Assembly (NCBI GenBank): GCA_026389845.1
Contig: JAPLHB010000222.1
Span: 1-64,000 of the forward strand
Length of the DNA stretch: 64,000 nt
Direction of reading: 5' to 3'
From: Chloroflexota bacterium
GTDB taxonomy: Bacteria; Chloroflexota; Anaerolineae; CG2-30-64-16
The stretch's first letter is position 1. Each line of letters begins with the position of its first letter. A program made the position numbers and the translations under genes. Below, one piece after another: positions 43,001 through 58,000 of this stretch. A model generated the notes under the pieces. It was not told the origin of the DNA. It saw only the letters and a program-made list of their open reading frames with translations, and did not search any database.

Positions 43001-46000
43001 ACACCTTCGACGGCCTGGTGGACGAGGCGACGATCTACGCCACAGGACTGTCAGCGCGCGAGGTGCGCGACCTGTACCTCTACCAGGTGAGCTGGGTGGA
43101 GGATCGCCAAAGCCAGAACCTCACCGTGGATGCGGACAACCCGACGACGGAGTTGGGCGCGACCACCCCCTATCTGGCCAACCAGCCGGTGCAATTGCTC
43201 GCGGTCGCGACCGATCCGACGTCGGGCGTCGCGGGCGTTGACCTGGGCGCGTGCAAGAGCGCAGGGGCCTGCGCCCCCACAACGTGGACGGTCGCGGCCC
43301 GCTGCCAGGACGCGGTGGGCGACGGCGCCTGGTGTCCCACCTTCACCCCCTCGGGCGAAGGGCGCTACACCCTGAAGAGCCGGGCAACCGACCGCGTCGG
43401 CAACCGCGCCGAGGCGGCCTCAAGTATCACCGTCTACGTGGATGGCAAGGCTCCGACGTTGACCCTGGACGTCGCGGCCGGCGGCCGCGTGGACGCCACC
43501 CCGCACCCGGCCCGCGGCGATGCCTGGGTCGTGCATCTCTCTGGCACCGTCAGTGACCCGAACCTGTCAGACGGCTCGACCGGCAGCGGCGTGCCGTCCG
43601 ACAGCGTGAAGGTGACGCTGCTGACCGAGACGGGCGGCGTCGCGGGGTTGGGTTCGGTCGTGGCAACGCTGAGCGGTGGCGCGTGGGCGACCGACTACGT
43701 GCTGACCGGGCAGCGGATTTCCGGCCGCTACACCGTGCGCGTCGAGGCAGTGGACAACGTGGCCCGCCTGCCCAACCTGGCCGACGATCAGATTGCGACC
43801 CACACCGCGACGGTGGAGCGCAGCATTGACGTGGATGCGCTCGCACCGGCCGCCAACCTCGACCTGGCGAGCCTGTCTTCCGGCGTCATGCCCAGGCCCA
43901 TCAGCGGCACGACAACGTTGAACGGCAACGTCACCGAGCGGCCCGTGCCGGTGGCGGTCTCTTGGACGACGCCGGACGGGACCGGCAACCAGGTCGGCGT
44001 AACGATCACGTGCAGCAGCATCGTCCTCGCCAGCTTGCCGCCCGGCGCGCTCCCCGCGGGAACGCAGACCTCCACATGGGACGGTCTGGTCCACAAGGCC
44101 GCATCCTGCCAGGTTGCGGTGCAAGGTAACGGCGTCAGCGGCGAAGTCATGGTCTGCGGCAAACAGATCACGACCTGGGATACGACCTATGCGGGCAACC
44201 GCACCATCTCCTTCAGCGCGGACTCGGCCGCGTGCGACACCGAGACGGCTGTCGCGGGCGTGGGCCAAGTGGAGGTGGGGCTGGCGTCGCTGCTGCCCGG
44301 CTCGCCCTTCGTCAACGAGACGCCCGCAGGTCAACTGCTCCACCTGCCGCTGAACGACACGCCGGCCGCCAACGGCGACCTGGTCTTCCGCGACCTCACC
44401 GGGCGGAACCATCCCGCCGCGTGCGCCGGAAATAGTTGCCCCACCACCGGGCAATTCAGCCCGGCCGGCGGCGCGGTCCGCTTCGATGGCGCCGACGACG
44501 CGGTCAGCATCGCCGATTCGCCCGACTTCGACTTCGGGATCGGGCCGTTGACCCTCAACCTGTGGCTCAAGCCCGATGGCGACAACTTCTGGCGGGACAT
44601 CTTCCACTGGAGCAACGACGCAGGGGATGACATCGCCCTCCAGACGGACGCGCGGAATCACCTGACGGTGCTCGTGCGGCTGGACAACGTCTCGACGACG
44701 GCCGTGGCCGACGGCGGCCTGCTCAGCCCCAACACGTGGCATCACGTGGCGGTGGTGCGCGACGGCAGCGGCTTCTTCACCGTCTACGTGGACGGCGCGG
44801 CGACCGGCTTCGGGTTCAGCGCAGCGGACCTCAACGGGGTGAATCCCGGCACTGCACTCTGGCTCGGCGCCAACCGCCGCGCTAACATCAGCGCCACCTA
44901 CCGGCCGTTCAAGGGGTGGATCAGCGACTTCCGGCTGTTCAACCGCGGCCTCTCAGCCCAAGAGGTGACCGCGCTCTTCCAGGGCAGCGGGCCGCTCCTG
45001 GCGTTCTCATTCGAGGATCGGCCGCTGGTGGGCGGCGCGGCGCTGGCCGACGGTTCCGGCCGCGGGCATCGCGCGACCCTCCAAACCGGCACCGGCGATG
45101 CGACGCTCAAGGGGATCGGGGGCAAAGCGGGCGTGCAGGCGGTCGCGCTCGACGGGACCGATGACTTCGCGGGCATCGCGGCGGCAACCGACCTCAGCCT
45201 GAGCGCCGGACGCTTCACCGAAGCGGTCTGGGTCTACCCCACGCCAGGAGACAACAGCCCGTATCCGATCATCAGCAGCGAGGCGTATGCCGAGGCGCGC
45301 TACGGCTATCCGTTCCTGAGCGTCGTCAACCGGACACAACTCAGCGGCGGCTTCGGCGACGGGACGAACGCCTACAGCTTCACCACCGGCAACGTGCTGA
45401 CCGAGAATGCCTGGAACCACGTGGTCGTGACCTTCGACGGGACGACCTCCCGCGTCTACGTCAATGGCATCGAACGGTTCACCACGGACGCACTGAGCGG
45501 CAAGCTGCCGGCGCCGATGCAGCAGTTCGACGTGGGCCGAACGGCCGGCTCGGCCGGCTCGACCTGCGGCCGGATTCCGCAATTGCAATTCGTCCCCACC
45601 ATCTGGAACCAGCGCGGGTACGCGGTCAAGCTCAACGGGACGCAGGTCTGGTCCGGGCAGGTCGGCGTTAACACGACAAACAGCATCGCGGGGCCGTTCG
45701 ATTTCTGCGGCTCAGCCGTGATCGAGCTTTTCTACTACTCCTCCGGTTCGCCGGTGCAGTTGATCTCGATGGGCACGGCCGCGGTGGGGCCGGCGCCTGG
45801 CTCCGGCAGCCAGGCCTTCTCGAAGGACGGCAAAGCCGGGACGATCTCCTGGACGGTGACGGTCAACCCGAACGCGGCGCGCACCTTCAAGGGCCGGCTC
45901 GACGACGTGCGGGTCTACGCCCGGCCCTTGTCGGCGCTGGAGGTGCAGGCGCTTTATCGCGAGGGCTGGCAACTGGCCGCGGCGACCCAGAGCGGCGCGA

Positions 46001-49000
46001 CGGTGACGCAGACGAGCTGGACGGGCAGCCTGCCCGTCGGGCTGGAGGGCTACTACCGCATGGATCTGCGCGGCACGGACGCCGCCGGGCACGTAGCCCC
46101 GGCCAACCCGGACGTCTGGCGCGGGGACGTGGACACCCTGGCTCCGCGGGTGGCGCTCAGCCGCACGGCCCCGAGCAGCCTGAGCTACCACTACACGACC
46201 ACGGCCCAGGACTTCAACCTGACGGAAGGCGGCTTCCGCTCGCCCTGCGGTGCGGGCGTGATCACGGCGCGTGGCTACTTCGATACCGCGTGGTACCAGG
46301 CCCTCTCGGGTGGGCAGGACAAGCTCTACCAGTTGACCGCGGCCTGTGACCTCTCGGTCTACGCCACCCAGAGCGAGGTCGGCGCGTACGACACGCCCGG
46401 CCTGGCGCAAGGCGTGGCCGTAGGGCAAATTGGCAATTTGCCCTACGCGTTCATCACCGACGGCGCGGCCGGGCTGCAGATCGTGGACATCTCCGATCCG
46501 GCCCATCCGGCCCTCGCGGGCAGCCTGGCCCTCAGTGGAACCAGCCAAGGGGTCGCGGTCGCGAGTTATCCGCTGACGGCAGTGGGGATGAGCGCGGCAA
46601 CCGGAGCAGAGGCTTCAGCCGGAAACCCGCCTGAAGGCTCGATTTCAGGCGGAAACGGCGGCAAACCGCTGCCCGCGCTGATCCCCGAGACTCGCATTGT
46701 CACCCTGAGCGGGTCTACCGGCCAACTCCCGTCGCGGCGTGAATCCAGCGAAGGGTCTCGTGGTGTGGTAGGAGAACCTGTCCCTTCGCTACACTCAGGG
46801 CAAGCTCTGAACGCAGTGAAGGATTCTTCGCTGTCTCTGTTGTACCGCGAAACTTCAGGGACCAACCCGCTCAGAATGACAACTCCCGCGGTCGCTTCCA
46901 CCACCCGCGTCTCTCTCGCCTCCGACGGGACGCAGGGCAACAACGGCTCCGGGAACGCGACGGTTTCGGCCGATGGCCGCTACGTGGCCTTCCAGTCCGA
47001 CGCCGACAACCTGGTGAGCGACGATACGCCGTTCATGTCCGGTGGGCACACCGACATTTTCGTGCGCGACACCGTGGGCGGGACCACCGAGCGCGTCTCG
47101 GTCGCGTCGGGCGGCGCAGAGGCGAACGACAACTCCTTCAGCCCTGCGATTTCGAGCGACGGCCGCTTCGTGGTTTTCTATTCCTACGCAACCAACCTGG
47201 TGACCGGCGACGCCAACGGCGCCGCGGATGTCTTCGTCCACGACCGGCAGACCGGCGCCACCGAGCGCGTTTCGGTCGCCACAGGCGGCGCGGAGGCAAC
47301 CGGCGACTCCAACTCCTACCAGGCCGCCATCTCGGCCGACGGCCGCTACGTGGTCTTCGAGTCGTATGCGACGAACCTGGTCGCGGGCGACACCAACGGC
47401 CAGACCGACGTCTTCCTGCGCGACCGGACGGCGGGGACCACAGTCCGCATCTCGTTGGGGCCGGGCGACGTCGAGGGCGATAGCTCCTCCGGCTATGCGA
47501 CGATCTCCGCGGACGGTCACACCATCGCCTTCGAGTCGAGCGCGACCAACCTGGTGACGGGCGACGCCAACAACGCCAACGACGTCTTCGTCTATGACAC
47601 GCAGACCGGCACGCTGACCCGCGTCTCGGTCAGCTCGGCCGGCGCGGAAGGGAACGACGGCTCCTACGACGCGGCCATCTCGGCCGACGGTCGTTACGTG
47701 GCCTTCGACTCCTACGCGTCGAACCTGATTGTCGGCGACACCAATGATACCCAAGATGTCTTCCTACACGACCGGCAGACCGGGACCACCTTCCGCGTGG
47801 GCGGGCAGGGGGATGGCAGTTCCTACACGCCCTCGCTCTCCGGTGACGGCCGCTTTGTGGCGTTCCAGTCGGATGCCACGAACCTGGTCACGGGCGATAC
47901 GAACGACCGGACGGATGTTTTCGTCTACGATCGGGAGACCGGCGAGACCGAACGCGTCTCAGTGGCTACGGCTGGAGACCAGGCGGATGACTCTTCATCC
48001 ACTGGCTACGGCGGCGCGCTCTCTTCCGACGGCGCGGCCGTGGTCTTCGATTCCTGGGCCACGAACCTCGCAGCCAACGACACCAACGACACCGGCGACG
48101 TCTTCCTGCGCAGCCGCGACGTGGCCCCGCCCATCCCGTCTGACCTGATCGTGCAGAGCCTGGCTGTGACGCCGCCGGCCCCGCGGCCCAACGAGCCGTT
48201 CGACGTGGTCGTGACCGTGCAGAACGTGGGCGCGGGCACGGCGCGCAACTTCGCGGTGCATCTCTATCTTGATCCTGGACAGGCGCCCTGGGCGTGCGAT
48301 GCGGGCGCGGGAGGCTGGGCCTCGACCACGATCTCCGCGCTGGCGCCGGCCGCCACCTATACCTTCACCCGCACGCACAGCGGCTTCGCCACGACCGGCG
48401 CCCACGACCTCTACGCGCAGGCCGACAGCGGGTGCGCGGTGAACGAGAGCGATGAAACGAACAACATCGCGGGGCCGGTCAACTTCGACGTGGCCGGCGC
48501 GCTCTACAGCCCCGACCTGGTCATCTCCGGCCTGACCGTAGCACCGGGGTCCCCTCGCCCCAACCAGAGCTTCTCCGTGGTCGTCACGGTGACGAACCAG
48601 GGGACCGACCCCGCGGCCGCGTCGTGGGTCGGCGTCTACCTGGATGCGGCGCCGGAGCCGTGCGATGCGTCCGGCTGGATGTCGGGAACGGTCAGCGCGC
48701 TGGCCGCGGGCGCGTCGCAGACCTTCGCGTTCGTCCACGCGCTCGGCTTCCCCACAACGAGTACGCACGAGGTTTACGCCCAGGCCGACAATCGCTGCCA
48801 GGTCAACGAACCGAACGAGGACAACAACTTCGCGGGGCCGGTCAGCTTCGACGTGGCCGGCGCACCGGCCTACCCCGACCTGGTCGTCGAGCGGATGGCC
48901 GCATCGCCCGCATCGCCGGGCACTGATCAGCCCATTGACGTGAGCGTAACCGTGCGCAATCAGGGCATCGGCGGCGCGGGGCGCTTCGCAACGTCCGTGT

Positions 49001-52000
49001 TCCAGGACTACACGCCGACGGGGTGCAACGACTGGACTAACATGTGGCCGCCGGAATCTGTGGACTCACTGGCGACCGGCGCATTCGTGACCGTCACCGT
49101 CCCCACCGACGGCTTCAGCGCGGCCGGCACGCACGCATTCTACGCCCTGGCCGACTGGGAGTGCGCGGTGGACGAAGGCGCGGACGAAGGCAACAACCTG
49201 GGCGGCCCGCTGAACGTCACCGTCCACGAGGCCATGCCCGATCTGATCGTGCAGAGCATCGTCACCGACCCCGTCCAGCCGAACCCCAACCAGGCGTTCG
49301 ACATCGTCGTGACGATCAAGAACCAGGGCGATGGGACCGCCGGTGGTGCCGACAACTGCTTCTGGACTTACGTCGGCGAATGCCCCTGGGGCGGCGAGTG
49401 CTGGGGCGATCAGCAAGTCACTTGCTACCTGGCCCCAGGCGATTCGCTGCCGCTGACGTTCCAGCACCCCGGCTGGGACACGTCGGGCCAGCATCCCCTT
49501 TACAGCCGCGTGGACAGCTACGATTGGATGGTGGAATCGGACGAGACCAACAACAACCTCGGCCCGGTGTACGTCACCGTCAGTGGCGCGACCCCCACGC
49601 CCAGCCAGACGCCGACGCAGACGAACACGCCCACGGTCACGCCGACGCCAACCGTGACCAGCACGCCGACGAACACGCCGACGCCAACCCCGACGCGCAC
49701 GCCGACGAACACGCCGACGGTCACGCAAACGCCCACGGTCACGCCGACGCCGACCGTGACCAACACGCCGACGAACACACCCACGCCGACGCGCATACCC
49801 GCGCCCGATTTCGTGGTAGACAGCGTTGTCGCCAATCCGGCGATCATTCGGGTCGGGAATTCGACACAGATCAAGGTGCACGTGCGTAACCAGGGTTCGA
49901 GGTCCACGGGCTCCGCCTACGATCAAATCTGGGTCGGCATTTACTTCGACCGCCAGCCGACTGGCTGCCTCCAGTCGCCCGATTACGCTGGCTTCATCTG
50001 GAGCCTGAACCCGGGTGCCGCGACCGATCTTTACGTGAACACCGGCGTGTTCAACACACCGGGAACACATGAAATCTACGCCTATGCGGACTACACCTGC
50101 CAGTTCGCGGAATGGGATGAGACCAACAACCTCGGTGGGCCGGGCAGCTTGCAGGTGATTCAGCCTGATCTGACCGTGACCGACCTGACCGTGGCGCCGC
50201 TCAACCCGGTCGTGAACCAACCGGTAACGATCACGATGGTGGTGAAGAACATCGGCGCCGACACCTCCAGCGCGGCCTGGTCGGCCGTCTACGTTGACCG
50301 GAACCTGCCTGCGCCGATCTGCGGCAACCCGGGCGACAAGGTCTACCAGGTGCCGGGGCTGACCGCAGACGAGAGCTACACCGTGACGTGGGGGACCTAT
50401 TTCACGACAGCGGGCCAGCACCGGATCAGCGCGTATGCCGACTACGGCTGCAACGTGACCGAAAGCAACGAGAACAACAACAGCTACGGTCCGGTCACCT
50501 TCGACGTGACTCAATACTTCCCCGACCTGGTCGTGGCGAGCATCACGGCCGATCCCGCCAGCCCGGCTGTGGGCCAGTGGATCACCCACACCGTGCGCAT
50601 CAGCAACACCGGCCAGGGGGCCAGCCCCGCCGCGTACCTGGCGCTCTATGCCGACCACGCGCCCGCCGGTTGCAGTGACCCTGCCTGGTACAACACGAAA
50701 ACGATCCCTGCGCTGGCCGCAGGCGAAGCCGTGGATCTGACCGTGACCGGCGCCCGCTTCTCGACCGCGGGCCAGCACACGATCCACGCCTTCGCCGACT
50801 ACCTGTGCAACGTCGCAGAGGAAAGCGAGGCCAACAACGTCGCCTCGGCTCCGATCACCGTCGGCCCGGCGCTGCTGCCCGACCTGGTGCTGGAGGACGT
50901 GACGCACGATCCGGTCAGCCCGACCATCGGCCAGCCCGTGACCTACGCGGTGCGGCTGAGCAACCAGGGCACGGCCGAGGCGCACTCGATCTCCTACGCG
51001 GGCATCTACGTTGACCGCGTGCCGGTCGGCTGCCCCACCGTGGACATCTCCGACCGCGGGGCGCAGGTGCCGCCGCTGGCAATCGGGGCGAGCTTCACCT
51101 TCACGGTCACCGACAGCGGCTTTGCGACCCCCGGCCAGCATCACGTCTATGCGTTCGCGGACTACGGCTGCGGCATCACCGAGACGACCGAGAGCAACAA
51201 CGTCTTCGGCCCGATCAGCCTGGACGCGCTCGCGCCCGACCTCGTGGTCGAGAGTGTCACGACCGACCCGGCCGCGCCCCCCGTGGGCGAATGGTTCACC
51301 TACACCGTGCGGGTGAAAAACCAGGGCGCCGCGCAAGCCGCGGCCGCGGGCCTGGCGATCTACGTGAACGCCGCACCCTCCGGCTGCAATGCTGGCGACT
51401 GGATCAACACCGGCAGCATGCCCTCTCTGCCGCCTGGCACCAGCGCAGACGTGACCGTGACCAGCCCGCCGTTCTCGACGGAGGGGCCGGCCGTGGTCTA
51501 CGCGTTCGCGGACTTCGCCTGCGGTGTGACCGAAAGCGACGAGACCAACAACGTCTACTCGACCACGATCACGGCCGGGCCGCCGCTGCTGCCCGATCTG
51601 GTAGTCGAGAGCGTGACGCTGAAGCCGGCCGAGCCGCCCGCGGGGGAGTGGATCCCGACAGTCGTCACGATCCGCAACCAGGGCACGGCCGAGGCGCATT
51701 CCTACACCTGGGCCGGGGTCTACACCGACCGCGTGCCGGCGGGCTGTCCCACCGTAGACGTTGGCGACCTGGTGGGGCAGGTACCCCCGCTCGCCATCGG
51801 TGAAAGCTTCACCTTCACCGTCAGCGTCAAGTTCCCCACCCAGGGGCCACACACCTACGCCGCGTTCGCCGACTACGGCTGCACCGTCGAGGAGGGAGAC
51901 GAGGCCAACAACCTCTTCGGCCCGATCAGCGTGACCGTCCTTCCGCCGCGGCAGCCCGATTTCACCATCGAGAGCCTGACCCTCGACCCGGCCGCGCCGA

Positions 52001-55000
52001 AGGTCGCCGAAAGGTTCTCGGTCACGGTGCGCGTGCGCAACGACGGCACGGCCGCCGCGGGCATCACCGGCATGGCGATCTACACCGACCACGTGCCGAC
52101 CGGCTGCGGCGATGCAGCCTGGGCCAACACAGGTCAGGTGCCCACCCTGGCCGCGGGCGAGGCGGCGACCGTGACCATCATCATCCCCGGCTTCGCCATC
52201 TACGGACCGCACCAACTCTACGCCTTCGTGGACTTCACCTGCCTGGACGAGGAACTGAACGAGACGAACAACCTCTTCGGCCCGGTGGACGTCACCATGG
52301 CCGCGCCTGATCTGGCGATCCAAAGCATCACCACCGACCCGGCAGAGCCGGCCGCGCGGCATTGGGTCACTTTCACGGTACACATCGTCAACCAGGGCAC
52401 CGCGGCCTCGGGCATCGCTGGCCTGGCGGTCTACACGGACCACGTGCCCACAGGCTGCGGCGATCCCGCCTGGGCCAACGCGGGTCAAATACCGGCCCTG
52501 GCCGTCGGCGCGGCAGCCGACGTGACCCTCTTCACCTACGGTTTCGCAACCCAAGGCGCCCACACCGTCCACGCCTTCGCCGACTCCAGTTGTCTGTACC
52601 AAGAGTTGGACGAGACCAATAACATCTACACCCAAACCCTCACGGTCGGCCCGCCGCTGCTGCCCGACCTGGTCGTTGAGAGCATAACGACCCAGCCGAC
52701 CGAGCCGGCGGCCAGGGATTGGATCAGCTTCACGGTGCGCGTGCGCAACGCCGGCACCGCGGCCGTCCAGGGGATTGCGGGGCTGGCGGTCTACACCGAT
52801 CACGTGCCGACCGGCTGCAGCGATTCGGGCTGGGCCAACACCGGACAAATCCCAGCCTTGGCGCCCGGCGCGACTGCGGACGTGGCCGTCCTCACCTACG
52901 GCTTCCCAACCCAGGGCGACCACACCGTTCACGCCTTCGCCGACTTCAGTTGTCTGCACGAGGAGTTGGACGAGACCAACAACGTCTTCACCCAGACCTT
53001 GACGGTCGGCCCGCCGCGACTGCCCGACCTGGTGGTCGAGAGCGTGACACTCGACCCGGCCGAGCCGCCCGCGGGGGAGTGGATCCCGACGGTCATCACG
53101 ATCCGCAACCAGGGCACGGCCGAGGCCCACTCCTACACCTGGGCCGGGGTTTACACCGACCGCGTGCCGTCGGGCTGCGGCGACATCGGCGACCTGGTGG
53201 GGCACGTGCCGCCGCTCGCCATCGGTGAGAGCTTCACCTTCACCGTCAGCGTCAAGTTCCCCACCCAGGGGTCACACACCTACGCCGCGTTCGCCGACTA
53301 CGGCTGCACGGTCGAAGAGGGCAATGAGGCCAACAACCTCTTCGGCCCGATCAACGTGACCGTGCTGCCGCCGCGGCAGCCCGACCTGGTGGTCGAGAGC
53401 GTGACGCTGAACCCGGCCGAGCCAGCGGCCGGCCAGTGGACGCAGTTCCAGGTGGTGATCCGCAACCAGGGTACGGCCGAGGCGCACTCGTACACCTGGG
53501 CAGGGGTCTACACCGACCGCGTTCCGTTGAGATGTGGCGACATCGGCGACCTGGTGGGGTACGTGCCGCCGCTGGCGGTCGGCGCGACCTTCAGCTTCGT
53601 CGTCACGGGCACTTTCCCGACGCAGGGGGCACATACCTACGCCGCGGCCGCAGACTACGGCTGTATCCTCGATGAGGCGAACGAGGTCAACAACCTCTAC
53701 GGCCCGATCAGCGTGACCGTGCTTCCGCCGCGGCTGCCCGACCTGATGGTCGAGAGCGTGACGCTCGATCCGGCCGAGCCGGCCGCGCAAGACTGGATCC
53801 AGACGGTCGTGACGATCCGCAACCAGGGCACGGCCGAGGCCCACTCCTACACCTATGCTGGCGTCTACACCGACCGCGTGCCTGCGGGCTGCGGCGACGC
53901 CGGCGACCTGGGGGGGCACGTGCCGCCGCTGGCCGTCGGCGCCAGCTTTGTCTTCACGGTCAGCGTCAAATTCCCCACGGCCGGACAACACACCTACGCG
54001 GCATTTGCGGACTATGGCTGCACGGTCGAAGAAAGCAACGAGACCAATAACCTCTACGGCCCGATCAGCGTGACCGTAGCCCTGGCGTCACAGCCCGACT
54101 TGGTGGTCGAAAGCGTGACGCTCGACCCGGCCGATCCGGCCGCGCAGGAATGGATCAAGACGGTCGTCACGATCCGCAACCAGGGCACAGCCGAGGCCCA
54201 CTCCTACACCTATGCTGGCGTCTACACCGACCGCGTGCCTGCGGGCTGCGGCGACATCGGCGATCTGGGGAGCCAGGTGCCGCCGCTGGCCGTCGGCGCC
54301 AGCTTTGTCTTCACGCCCAGTGTCAAATTCCCCACGGCAGGACAACACACCTACGCGGCGTTCGCCGACTATAACTGCACGCTCGAAGAAAGCAATGAGG
54401 CCAATAACCTCTACGGCCCGATCACCGTGACGGTCGGCGGACCGCTGAAGCCCGACCTGGTCATCGAAAGCGTCGCGCTCGATCCGGCCAGTCCACTCGT
54501 CGGCCAGCCGATCACCTACAGCGTGCGCATCCGCAACCAGAGCCGGGCCAGCACCGGACGCACATCCGTAGCCGGCGTCTACCTCGACCGCGCGCCGGCT
54601 GGATGCAACGACCCAGGGGATCGCAACGGCGAGACGCCGGTCCTGGCGGCCGGAGAAGCCTACACCTTCACGGTGTCGGGCGCGGGCTTCGCCACGGCCG
54701 GCGTCCACCAGATCTACGCCTACGCCGACTACTACTGCGCGGTGGCCGAGAACCGCGAGGACAACAATGCGTACGGCCCGGCGACAGTCACGATTTCACC
54801 CCAGCCGATGCCCGACTTGACCATTGACAGCGTAATCTTCGCCCCGGCGACGCCGACCATCGGGCAGACCATCGTCTACACGCTGCACGTCCGCAACGCC
54901 GGCCTGGCCGCGAGCGCGGTGATGAGCGCCGGCCTCACCCTTGACCGGATCCCGACGGGCTGCAGCGACGCGCCGGATCGGCAGGCCGCGGTTCCCGCCC

Positions 55001-58000
55001 TGGTCAGCGGGGCTGAGTACGACCTCGTCCTGAGCGATCCGACCGGCTTCGCCACGGGTGGATCGCACCAGGTCTACGCGGTCGCAGACACAGGCTGCGC
55101 GATCACCGAGAGCCGCGAGGATAACAACCGCTACGGCCCCCTCACGATCGGTATTCCCCAGCCCGATCTGACCGTGGACAGCATCACCGTCATCCCGGCC
55201 AACCCGGCCGCGGGCCAGGCGATCCGCTACGTCGTGCGCGTCCGCAACGCCGGCGTGGCCGCCTCCCCCATCGCCTGGGTGGGGCTGCACTACGATGCCA
55301 GCCCGGTGGGCTGCAACCCGCCGGCGGACTACTCGCTGCAAGTTCCGCCCCTGCCGGCCGGCGCCAGCCAGGACATCGTCTTCACCACCCCTGGCTTCGG
55401 CGCGACGGCGACGCACAACGTCTGGGCCTACGCGGACTACCGCTGCGAGGTCGGCGAGACGAACGAGAACAACAACGTGCGCGGCCCGGTCGCGGTGCCG
55501 GTGGGCGTGCCCATGCCCACGGCCACGCCCACCCCCACCCCGTCGCCCACGCCTACGGCCGTCCTGGCGAAGGTCTACGCCTTCGTCGCGGCCGGCGACG
55601 CGGGGCTACGGATCGTCGAGGTCTCGACGCCGGCCAGCCCGCAGTTGGCCGCGACCGCCGACACGCCCGGCGACGCCCGCGACGTGGCTGTAGCGCAAAT
55701 TGGCAATTTGCGCTACGCCTTCGTAGCCGACGGGAACGCGGGCCTGCAAGTGGTAAACGTGAATGACCCGCTGCATCCGCAATTCGTGGGCAGCTTCGAC
55801 ACCCCTGGCACAGCCAGCGGCGTCGCGGCGGCCGAGATTGCTGGCCGCCGCTACGCGCTCATCGCCGACGGCGCCACCGGCCTGCGCCTGGTGGACGTGA
55901 CCGCGCCGACCAACCCGCAAGCCGCGGGCTGGCTTCAGACGGCCGGCAACGCCTACGCGGTCGCGGTCTCCGGCACGGTGGCCTTCGTCGCCGGCGGCGT
56001 GGCCGGCCTGGTTGTTGTGGACGTGGCCGACCCCGCCAACCCGCAAGCCGTGGCCCAGTACGACACCGTTGGCGAGGCGCGCGGCGTGGCGCTCTCCGGT
56101 TCGTATGCCTACGTCGCGGACGGCTCGGCCGGCCTGCAGGTCATAGACGTGTCCGATCCGGCGCACCCGCAGTTCGCGGCCTTGGCTGACACACCCGGCG
56201 CCGCGAACGATGTTGCCGTCGTCGCGCCGTTCTCGTACGTGGCCGACCACGACCAGGGCCTCCGCGTTCTCAACCCGCAGACGGCCTCTGCGACTGCGGC
56301 CGCGTGCGACACGGCCGGCAACTGCACGAGCGCGACGACCGCCGACGCGGCCGCGGCCGTCGTCCGCGCCGCGGCGCGCGACGCGGGGGCTGGTGGTAAC
56401 GGCCTGGGCAGTTTTGACGTCTCCGAGGCCGCTGCGCGGTTCGTGGAGCGCCAGAGTGATCGGAAACAGTCTGGAGTCGAGCCTTCAGGCGGTCTGGTGG
56501 GTGAGAAACCGGCTAAAGCCTCTACTCCAGCGCGATATGGTTTCACCCCGCGCGCCATGCTCCTCGACGTAGGATCGGCCGCCGACGTCTGGGTCTCCAT
56601 CTCCGGCGTGCCGCTCCTGCTCGACAGCCTGGCGACCCTCTCCGTCAGCGGTCAGGCCGCGGCGATGGTCTCCACGCTGCAAAGCCTGATCGTCACCGCG
56701 GACGGCGCGACCATCCTGGCCCAGACCTGGCCCTCCGAAGGCCCGGCCGACGCCATCTGGTCGGCCGACTGGACGCCGGCCGGCGACGGCCAGCACGTCC
56801 TCCAGGCAACCGTGGCCGACGTGGCCGGCAACACGGCCAGCGACACGATCACAGTCACCGTGGACGCGCAGGCCCCGCAGGTCGTGGTCACTTCGCTGGT
56901 GCTCACCACCACGCACTACTACGAGCCGCGCACCGTGGATCTCACCGGGCTGGTGACGGATACCGCCGGCGTGGTAAGGGTGGAGTGGCAAATTGCAAAT
57001 GGCGGATGGCAACACGCAACACGCAACACGCAACACGCAAATAACGAATGGCGCGGGGCGTGGCGGCTACCGGATGGCCCGTTGCCCGACGGCGCGATCT
57101 ACAATGTCACCGTCCGTGCGACCGATCTGGCCGGACACGTAACCGAGACAACAGCGCCCGTGACCGTGGACGTGATGTCGCCCGGCCCGGCCATCCTGGC
57201 GCTGACCGCGGGCGGCGTGGCGGTCACGCCCGGCGACACGGTGGCCTCGCCCGACCTGGCGCTGACCTGGACGGCCGCGAGCGACGGCAGTAGGGGCGGG
57301 TTTGGAAACAGCGGCATAGTAGGTGAAACTGACCTGGAAACCCGCCCCTACTACTATACGGTGCGCTGGACCGCGGAGGTGACGGGCACGCTGGCCGACG
57401 AGACGTCGCAGGCGGTCCCGGCCGGCGGGCCATTGGCCGCGAGCTACACGGCCGGCGAGGGCCAGAAGGTGACGGTCCAACTCGTCAGCTACGACGCGCT
57501 GGGCAACGCTCGCTGGCAGACCTTCGGCCCGGTCTACGTGGACGGGCCGCTCACGCCCGATTACGTTTGGTTCGGTAGGGGCGGGTTTGGGAATAACGCT
57601 GTGGGAGGTGGAACTGGCTTGGAAACCCGCCCCTACTGCACCCTGATCGGCGTAGATCGCCGATTGGCTCAGAATACCTCCTCCGGTATGCGAGGCCGAG
57701 CCGAGCAGAAGCTGTACGCCACCTGGAATGCCGAAGCCCTGCGCCTGACCTGGACGGGCGCGAGCTGGAACACCGACGGCGACCTGTTCATCTACCTGGA
57801 CACGCAAGGCGGCGGCGCGACAACCGCCTTCAACCCGTACTTCACCGACCAGGGCGGTCAACTGATGCCGGACACCACCGTCATCACCCTGCCGTCCAGC
57901 CTGGGAGCCGACTACCTGGTTTGGGTGCAGGACGCCAACAACGCGCTGCTGTTGCAATGGAACGGCAGCGATTGGGACTGGGTCGCGACGCTTGGGCCGG

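Noticed and set aside
49590..49800. Regularly repeated DNA considered as a CRISPR array
   Set aside because: Units are short (6-12 bases), in frame, lack unique spacers and encode a Thr/Pro linker; no cas genes are present.
49066..53205. A 1379-codon open frame on the minus strand opposite the CARDB array
   Set aside because: It is the mirror of a GC-rich repeated gene; the translation is Arg/Val/His/Gly-rich low complexity with no recognisable family, while the + strand encodes clear CARDB domains.
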